Part shown: positions 59,671 through 64,000 of the stretch, one piece after another
Position numbering within the stretch: position 1 is the stretch's first letter
How the letters are laid out: every line of letters begins with the position of its first letter
Assembly: GCF_963675455.1 (NCBI RefSeq)
Contig: NZ_OY776217.1
Location: 3,396,001 to 3,460,000 of the forward strand
Length of the DNA stretch: 64,000 nucleotides
Source: Emcibacter sp.
GTDB lineage: Bacteria > Pseudomonadota > Alphaproteobacteria > Sphingomonadales > Emcibacteraceae
Reading direction: 5' to 3'
Made by a program: the position numbers and the translations under genes
Notes under the pieces: model-generated
What the model was told of the DNA's origin: nothing
Seen by the model: the letters and a program-made list of their open reading frames with translations, nothing else
The model's database searches: none

Positions 59671-59922
59671 ATGACAGAAGCAGGTGGCATCGCGGCAGAT
59701 GCACTACGGTCCTATATCGAACGCATTGAAAGACTGGAAGAGGAAAAGGCAAACCTGGCCGCCGACATCAAGGATGTCTATTCCGAAGCGAAATCAACCG
59801 GGTTTGATGTGAAAATCATGCGCCAGATCATTCGGCTGCGAAAAATGGAAGAACATGACCGTCAGGAAATGGAAGCCCTGATTGACACCTATGCCCATGC
59901 TCTTGGAATGGCCCGGGGATAA
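59671..59922 (+). CDS. gapR: GapR-family nucleoid-associated protein (DUF2312)
   Basis: An 83-residue helical protein. DALRSYIERIERLEEEKANL is the long first helix, IKDVYSEAKSTGFDVKIMRQ and IIRLRKMEEHDRQEMEALID continue, matching Caulobacter GapR (DUF2312), which binds overtwisted, AT-rich DNA ahead of replication and transcription forks. The family is restricted mainly to alphaproteobacteria and is important for growth in Caulobacter. AGGAGC precedes the ATG. The 119-base gap from the DUF1244 stop could hold its own promoter; a terminator follows. Confidence 0.93.
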   Translation: MTEAGGIAADALRSYIERIERLEEEKANLAADIKDVYSEAKSTGFDVKIMRQIIRLRKMEEHDRQEMEALIDTYAHALGMARG

Positions 59923-59945
59923 TCTCTGAAAATTGCCTGAAATGC

Positions 59946-59970
59946 AAAGGGCGGATATTCCGCCCTTTTT
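59946..59970. terminator. Intrinsic terminator after gapR (bidirectional)
   Basis: AAAGGGCGGA and TCCGCCCTTT with a TAT loop, then T residues. It also overlaps the end of the convergent membrane-protein gene and may serve both. Confidence 0.85.
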
Positions 59971-60199
59971 ATTTGCCCGATTTGATGGCGTCGACAATTT
60001 TCTGTGTACGGGCATCGGCGCGGGAACCGTGGATGACAAAAATGGCATGGCCCACAGCGATGGCCCAAAGAATCCATCCACCAAGAAGCACGAAAAAGAT
60101 CCCCACAACCCAGAGCACAGCATTGAAGATCGCCTGGAAAATCTTGCCGTAAAAAATCAGTGCAAGCGGCGGCAGGAAAAAAGCCAGCAGATAAATCAT
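59969..60199 (-). CDS. YqaE/Pmp3-like small membrane protein
   Basis: A 76-residue protein with two membrane helices: YLLAFFLPPLALIFYG and a long LWVVGIFFVLLGGWILWAIA. FLPPLALIFYGKIFQAIFNA recalls the FLPP start of the YqaE/Pmp3 family, small hydrophobic proteins linked to salt and membrane-potential stress, but the C-terminal soluble part (SRADARTQKIVDAIKSGK) is extra. It converges on gapR with shared terminator. Moderately sure of the family, not of the role. Confidence 0.75.
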   Translation of the reverse strand: MIYLLAFFLPPLALIFYGKIFQAIFNAVLWVVGIFFVLLGGWILWAIAVGHAIFVIHGSRADARTQKIVDAIKSGK

Positions 60200-60254
60200 T
60201 CCTCAAACCCTTATATCGTTTAAGAATAATATATTGCGGTAAGCCAGTCGTTTT

Positions 60255-61736
60255 TCAAGAGTTATTTATTTCGGCAACCGGCCCATCCTGATCCTGACCG
60301 GACTCATCAAGCCCAAGTTCGGATATCTTCCGGTACAGGGTGGATCTGCCGATTCCAAGACGGCGGGCAATTTCGGACATTTTGCCGTCATACTTGCGCA
60401 TGGCAAAAATGATCATCCCGTTTTCCACCTCACAGATGGACCGGATGTCGCCATGTTCATCAAGGATATTTACGGGCGAGGAAAAGTGGTCGGCCAGATC
60501 GTCATGGATAATTCCGGCGATCCCTTCCCTGGCGAAACTTTCAGGATACTTCTGGAGAGCCGACAGAACCTGGGGGAAATCCTCGGGGCCTATAGATTCT
60601 CCTTCGGATAGAATGACCGCCCGGAATATGGAATTCTCTAGCTGACGGACATTGCCGGGCCAGGAATAACTGCACAGCAATTTCAGGGCTTCTGTGGTCA
60701 GATGTTTACGGACACGTCCTTCCGAGGCGCTGATCTTGTCAATGAAATGGAGCGCCAGCTTTTCGATATCGCCAACACGTTCCCGAAGCGGCGGCAGGGT
60801 AATGGGAAACACATTGAGCCGGTAATAGAGGTCTTCCCGGAATTGTCCTATCTCCACCAGATCCTTCAGTTTCCTGTTGGTGGCGGAAATCAGGCGTACG
60901 TCCACCTTGGCCGGCACGCGACTGCCGATGGAATCAACCTCCCCTTCCTGCAAAACCCTGAGCAGCTTGACCTGAAGGTCCAGCGGCAGTTCACCGATCT
61001 CGTCGAGGAATATTGTGCCGCCATTGGCTTCGACAAATTTACCCTCGTGCTTTTCTGTCGCCCCCGTGAACGCCCCTTTTTCATGGCCGAAAAGAATCGA
61101 CTCCACCAGATTGGCCGGGATGGCCCCGCAGTTGACCACAACAAACGGCTTTCCTGCACGCTCGCTGGATCCCTGTATGGACCGGGCAAAAACCTCTTTA
61201 CCGACACCGCTTTCCCCCTCCAGCAGGATGGGCACATTGGCGCGGGCACCTTTTTTGGCCAGTTCGATGGCCTGGTGGATCGCCGGGCTGTCGCCCATCA
61301 GATCCTGGAAATTCATAATGCCGTCCCATTTACGGGTCAGGCGGGAAACCTCACCCGATAACTGATTCAGCTTCAGGGCGTTTTCTATGGAAACTTTGAG
61401 CCGGTCGACACTGGCCGGCTTGGCAATAAAGTCAATGGCCCCTGCCCGCATGGCATTGACGGCAGAATCGAGACTGCTGTGCGCCGTCAGGACAATAACC
61501 GGAACGATCAGGTTTTCCTCGGCGATTTTTTCAAGCACCTCGATCCCGCTGATATCCCCCAGCACCAGATCAAGCAACACCAGATCCACCTGCAGGGGTT
61601 CCTTACCACACAGCATGTCGATGGCTTCCCTGCCGCTGCTGGCCATTACCGTATTATATCCGGCTTTTTCCAGCGCGATCTGGAGCATCTTGCGTTGAGT
61701 TTCCTCATCATCAACGATCAGGATCAGCTTTCTCAT
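60255..61736 (-). CDS. Sigma-54-dependent response regulator (NtrC type)
   Basis: A 493-residue regulator. ATG 61736 is chosen because KLILIVDDEETQRKMLQIAL begins a receiver domain there; the longer frame upstream is in the promoter region. Phosphorylation should occur on D56 in VDLVLLDLVLGD. The AAA+ domain follows (about 155-390): GESGVGKEVFARSIQ (Walker A), HEKGAFTGATEKHEGKF with the GAFTGA loop that contacts sigma-54, GGTIFLDEIGELPLDLQVKL (Walker B). A Fis-type helix-turn-helix ends it (MSEIARRLGIGRSTLYRKIS). It diverges from a sortase target gene whose upstream region has two palindromes and a sigma-54 promoter, so that gene is its likely target. A histidine kinase partner is not in the window. 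Confidence 0.93.
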   Translation of the reverse strand: MRKLILIVDDEETQRKMLQIALEKAGYNTVMASSGREAIDMLCGKEPLQVDLVLLDLVLGDISGIEVLEKIAEENLIVPVIVLTAHSSLDSAVNAMRAGAIDFIAKPASVDRLKVSIENALKLNQLSGEVSRLTRKWDGIMNFQDLMGDSPAIHQAIELAKKGARANVPILLEGESGVGKEVFARSIQGSSERAGKPFVVVNCGAIPANLVESILFGHEKGAFTGATEKHEGKFVEANGGTIFLDEIGELPLDLQVKLLRVLQEGEVDSIGSRVPAKVDVRLISATNRKLKDLVEIGQFREDLYYRLNVFPITLPPLRERVGDIEKLALHFIDKISASEGRVRKHLTTEALKLLCSYSWPGNVRQLENSIFRAVILSEGESIGPEDFPQVLSALQKYPESFAREGIAGIIHDDLADHFSSPVNILDEHGDIRSICEVENGMIIFAMRKYDGKMSEIARRLGIGRSTLYRKISELGLDESGQDQDGPVAEINNS

Positions 61737-61783
61737 ATCGACAGATCTACTTTTGATTGTTGTTATAATTTTTCTTTCCCTTA

Positions 61784-61800
61784 TGTCCCAATACGGGACA
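61784..61800. promoter_or_regulatory. Upstream activator palindrome 1
   Basis: TGTCCCAATACGGGACA, a perfect 6-bp inverted repeat (TGTCCC/GGGACA). It lies about 80 bases upstream of the sigma-54 -24 element and 48 bases after the regulator's own start on the other strand, fit to serve as an enhancer for the sortase gene and for self-control. Confidence 0.6.
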
Positions 61801-61831
61801 AAGGTTAAAAAACATGAAAAATCACTCTTTT

Positions 61832-61848
61832 TGTCCCATTTTGGGATA
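61832..61848. promoter_or_regulatory. Upstream activator palindrome 2
   Basis: TGTCCCATTTTGGGATA, the same design with one mismatch, 48 bases from palindrome 1 centre to centre and about 31 bases before the -24 element. Two related palindromes suggest binding of regulator dimers. Together with palindrome 1 and the sigma-54 site these account for the 316-base gap between the divergent genes. Confidence 0.6.
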
Positions 61849-61878
61849 AATTTTGCCAATTTAAGGGCAAAAACCATT

Positions 61879-61893
61879 TGGTTCCCCTTTTGC
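61879..61893 (+). promoter_or_regulatory. Sigma-54 (RpoN) promoter of the sortase target gene
   Basis: TTGG...TTGC form: GG at 61880-61881, exactly ten bases, GC at 61892-61893, within TTTGGTTCCCCTTTTGCGG. It agrees with the YTGGCAC-n-TTGC pattern at the key positions. Transcription would start near 61905, leaving a leader of about 150 bases. Confidence 0.7.
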
Positions 61894-62052
61894 GGTGACC
61901 TTGTCCAAATCTCGCAATCTGTCGCAAAATGGTCTGGAATTTACCTTATTGCCGCCGAAAGAATGCCATTTTTGAAAAGGATACTTATTTTCAGGACGGT
62001 TGGATGAACACGCCTATCAAATCAACAACACAAGATGTGGGAAAGTTTCATC

Positions 62053-64000
62053 ATGACCAGATACAGCCTTGCACTATTCCTCTGCCTGCTCCTGCCAGCC
62101 CCTCTGCTGGCTGAACCCCATGCCCCCCTGACAAGCGGCATCCTGACATTCAAACCGGCCAGTGAAGAAGCGGAAACAACCCCGGCACCCCTGCTGGATA
62201 CAGACGTCAAAATGGATATCTCCGGCCTGATCGCCCGGGTGACCGTCACCCAGACTTTCAAAAATACCACCAGCCGCTGGCAGGAAGCCAGTTACATGTT
62301 TCCGCTGCCGGAGAATGCCGCTGTCGATCATCTGAAGATGATCATCGGCGAGCGGGTGGTCGAGGGAGAAATCCGTGAAAAACAGAAAGCCCAAAAGATT
62401 TATCTCGCCGCCAAAAAAGCGGGAAAAAAGGCGTCGCTGGTAAACCAGAACCGTCCCAACGTCTTCACCACAAAACTTGCCAACATCGGGCCCGGTGAGG
62501 AAATTTCCGTCACCATCCAGTATCAGCAGACCCTCTCCTATAACAAAGGTGAATTCAGCCTGCGCTTCCCGCTGGTCGTGGGTCCGAGATACACGCCACA
62601 GCGCATCATTTCAGAACAGATCACCGGCAACAGTGAAGACGGATGGACCCTGGAGGATCCAGATAATGAAATCATCACCTCTGATGTCATCGGGCCGGGC
62701 AGCACCCGCAAAAACCCGGTCAGCATTGACATCGACCTGAACGCCGGCATGGAACTTTCCAGCCTGACCAGTCCCTCCCATGACATTGCCCCGAGCGAGA
62801 TTTCCGCCGGGCGCTGGCGCATCACTCTGGCCAATGATGACGAAATCGCCAACCGTGATTTTGTTTTCAACTGGTCCCCAAAACTGGGTCAGGAACCCAA
62901 AGCCGCCCTGTTCAGGGAAACAACAGGCGACGACAATTATTACCTGATGATGCTGATGCCGTCGGCCAGTTCCTATGGAGAAAGCACACGCCTGCCCAAG
63001 GAAAGCATCTTCATCATCGATACCTCCGGCTCCATGCACGGCCAGAGCCTGGCCCAGGCAAAGGCCGCCCTGGCTCTGGCCATCCGCGGCCTGAACCCGT
63101 CAGACAGCTTCAATGTTATTGAATTCAACAGCATCACCACGCCCCTGTTTCCACAGAGCCGTCCCGTCACGCCGTCCACTGTTGAACAAGCGCTTTATTT
63201 CGTCAATGGCCTGCAGTCGGACGGAGGCACGGAAATGGCGCCGGCCCTGCAACTGGCCCTCAATACACCCGGCGATCAAAACCGCCTGCGCCAGGTTATC
63301 TTCCTGACTGACGGGGCCATCGGCAATGAAGAGCAGCTTTTCAGCCTGATCAATGACCGGCTCGGTGACGGGCGTCTGTTCACCGTCGGCATCGGTTCCG
63401 CTCCCAACAGCTTCTTCATGCGCAAGGCGGCCGAATTCGGGCGGGGCACCTTCACCCATATCGGGTCGACAGAGGAAGTCTCCGGCAAGATGCAGAAACT
63501 ATTCGCCAAGCTGTCCGCCCCGGTGATGACCAATATCCGCATTCTGTGGCCGGAGGAAACGGAAGTTGAAATGTGGCCTGAGCGACAGCCGGACCTGTAT
63601 CTCAACGAGCCCCTGATCATCAAGGCAAAAAGCCCGCTGGCCGGAGGCACACTCCGGATAGAAGGACGGCTGAACAATGCCCTGTGGAAAAGCAGTCTGC
63701 CCCTGGATACCGCCCGCGAGGACAAAGGGGTCGCCCAGGTCTGGGCGCGCCAGAAAATCGCAGGCCTGACAGACAAAATGCGCGAAGGCGGCGACCGGGA
63801 AAAACTGAAGGCAGAGATGACCTCCCTCGCCCTTGCCCATCATATGGTCAGTAAATACACCAGCCTGGTCGCTGTGGATAAAACGCCTGCGCGTCCGCCC
63901 GAAGAAACACTGGATCAGAAAACCGTGCCACAGCATATGCCCAAGGGCTGGTCCCATGACAAGGTGCTTGGTGAGAAGAAGGCAAAGGCCCTGATGGCGC
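62053..64000 (+). CDS. VIT/VWA-domain protein, marine proteobacterial sortase target type (3' truncated by window)
   Basis: At least 649 residues; the gene runs off the window. It starts at ATG 62053, with GGGAAAG seven bases upstream, and a signal peptide (YSLALFLCLLLPAPLLAEPH). Residues about 40-160 form a VIT domain: VTVTQTFKNTTSRWQEASYM and MFPLPENAAVDHL. A von Willebrand A domain follows from about 315: FIIDTSGSMHGQSL is the metal-binding MIDAS (DxSxS), and IFLTDGAIGNEEQ its later part. This matches proteins annotated as marine proteobacterial sortase targets, which carry a C-terminal sorting signal and sit next to a dedicated sortase; both would lie beyond 64000. Expression probably needs sigma-54 and the divergent response regulator. 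Confidence 0.88.
   Translation, partial: MTRYSLALFLCLLLPAPLLAEPHAPLTSGILTFKPASEEAETTPAPLLDTDVKMDISGLIARVTVTQTFKNTTSRWQEASYMFPLPENAAVDHLKMIIGERVVEGEIREKQKAQKIYLAAKKAGKKASLVNQNRPNVFTTKLANIGPGEEISVTIQYQQTLSYNKGEFSLRFPLVVGPRYTPQRIISEQITGNSEDGWTLEDPDNEIITSDVIGPGSTRKNPVSIDIDLNAGMELSSLTSPSHDIAPSEISAGRWRITLANDDEIANRDFVFNWSPKLGQEPKAALFRETTGDDNYYLMMLMPSASSYGESTRLPKESIFIIDTSGSMHGQSLAQAKAALALAIRGLNPSDSFNVIEFNSITTPLFPQSRPVTPSTVEQALYFVNGLQSDGGTEMAPALQLALNTPGDQNRLRQVIFLTDGAIGNEEQLFSLINDRLGDGRLFTVGIGSAPNSFFMRKAAEFGRGTFTHIGSTEEVSGKMQKLFAKLSAPVMTNIRILWPEETEVEMWPERQPDLYLNEPLIIKAKSPLAGGTLRIEGRLNNALWKSSLPLDTAREDKGVAQVWARQKIAGLTDKMREGGDREKLKAEMTSLALAHHMVSKYTSLVAVDKTPARPPEETLDQKTVPQHMPKGWSHDKVLGEKKAKALMA

Noticed and set aside
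1..64000. CRISPR array, prophage or integrative element
   Set aside because: No regularly spaced repeats, integrase, phage structural genes or plasmid origin were seen; the only mobile traces are the repeats at 13.2-14.4 kb.

Overview
The window reads as a chromosomal segment of an alphaproteobacterium, probably a marine member of the Emcibacter/Kordiimonadales-Sneathiella type (inference from gene content; no search was run). Markers: a CcrM-type GANTC adenine methyltransferase with C-terminal extension, a GapR/DUF2312 nucleoid protein beside DUF1244, DUF1192 and DUF1465 proteins, alphaproteobacterial-style ETF-ubiquinone oxidoreductase and UDG, cysteine-poor L31 and L36, a ROSE-type RNA thermometer ahead of hsp20, and the start of a marine-type sortase target gene. 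About 62 protein genes, one tRNA and one small mobile/toxin island are supported; most of the window is ordinary, densely packed housekeeping sequence.

Layout. 1-2.7 kb: end of a LuxR-type regulator, a methyltransferase, a ferritin-like protein and an MBL-fold hydrolase. 2.7-11.4 kb: an iron/heme-type locus. A TonB-dependent receptor diverges from an ExbB-like / DUF2149 (ExbD-like) / exported CobN-like chelatase operon; the shared control region has two identical Fur-like boxes bracketing the receptor promoter. Two exported proteins follow, one unrecognised (with a CGCP motif) and one DsrE-like. The set resembles Hmu-type heme uptake loci in which the CobN-like protein is thought to remove iron from heme. 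11.4-13.1 kb: a KefB/C-type antiporter. 13.2-14.6 kb: a degraded RAYT/REP-like repeat area holding an orphan polymorphic-toxin tip overlapped by a lipoprotein gene (probable immunity gene), beside tRNA-Gln. 14.8-23.4 kb: cell-surface polysaccharide genes (UDP-glucuronate epimerase-like, YdcF, nucleotide sugar dehydrogenase, YjbH-like, SLBB export protein). 23.5-31.3 kb: IspE, TPR protein, ETF-QO, UDG, Slt, MoaB. 31.3-41.3 kb: two glycosyltransferases split by a globin-coupled diguanylate cyclase, a radical SAM protein, RNase HII, CcrM with a GANTC-dense promoter, a membrane histidine kinase, and a LysR / VOC / hydroxyacid dehydrogenase group.

41.4-51.3 kb: EF-P, inositol monophosphatase, an OmpA-like protein, a MotA/MotB-like pair, PAS_5 protein, ABC exporter, L31, DUF1465, Hsp20 with its thermometer, DUF1192 and a quinone oxidoreductase. 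51.5-60.2 kb: a chemoreceptor, a HerA-like ATPase, L36, a HAD phosphatase, pyruvate kinase, N-formylglutamate amidohydrolase, DUF1244, GapR and a Pmp3-like membrane protein. 60.2-64 kb: a sigma-54-dependent response regulator diverging from a VIT/VWA sortase target protein cut by the window end; between them lie two TGTCCC palindromes and a GG-N10-GC sigma-54 promoter, which together form a self-contained regulatory circuit.

The parts that most deserve a second look are the CobN-like chelatase/ExbB locus with its two accompanying exported proteins, the toxin-immunity remnant inside RAYT-like repeats, the ROSE thermometer, the sortase sigma-54 circuit and the cluster of GANTC sites at the ccrM promoter. 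All functional calls come from reading motifs and families by eye.
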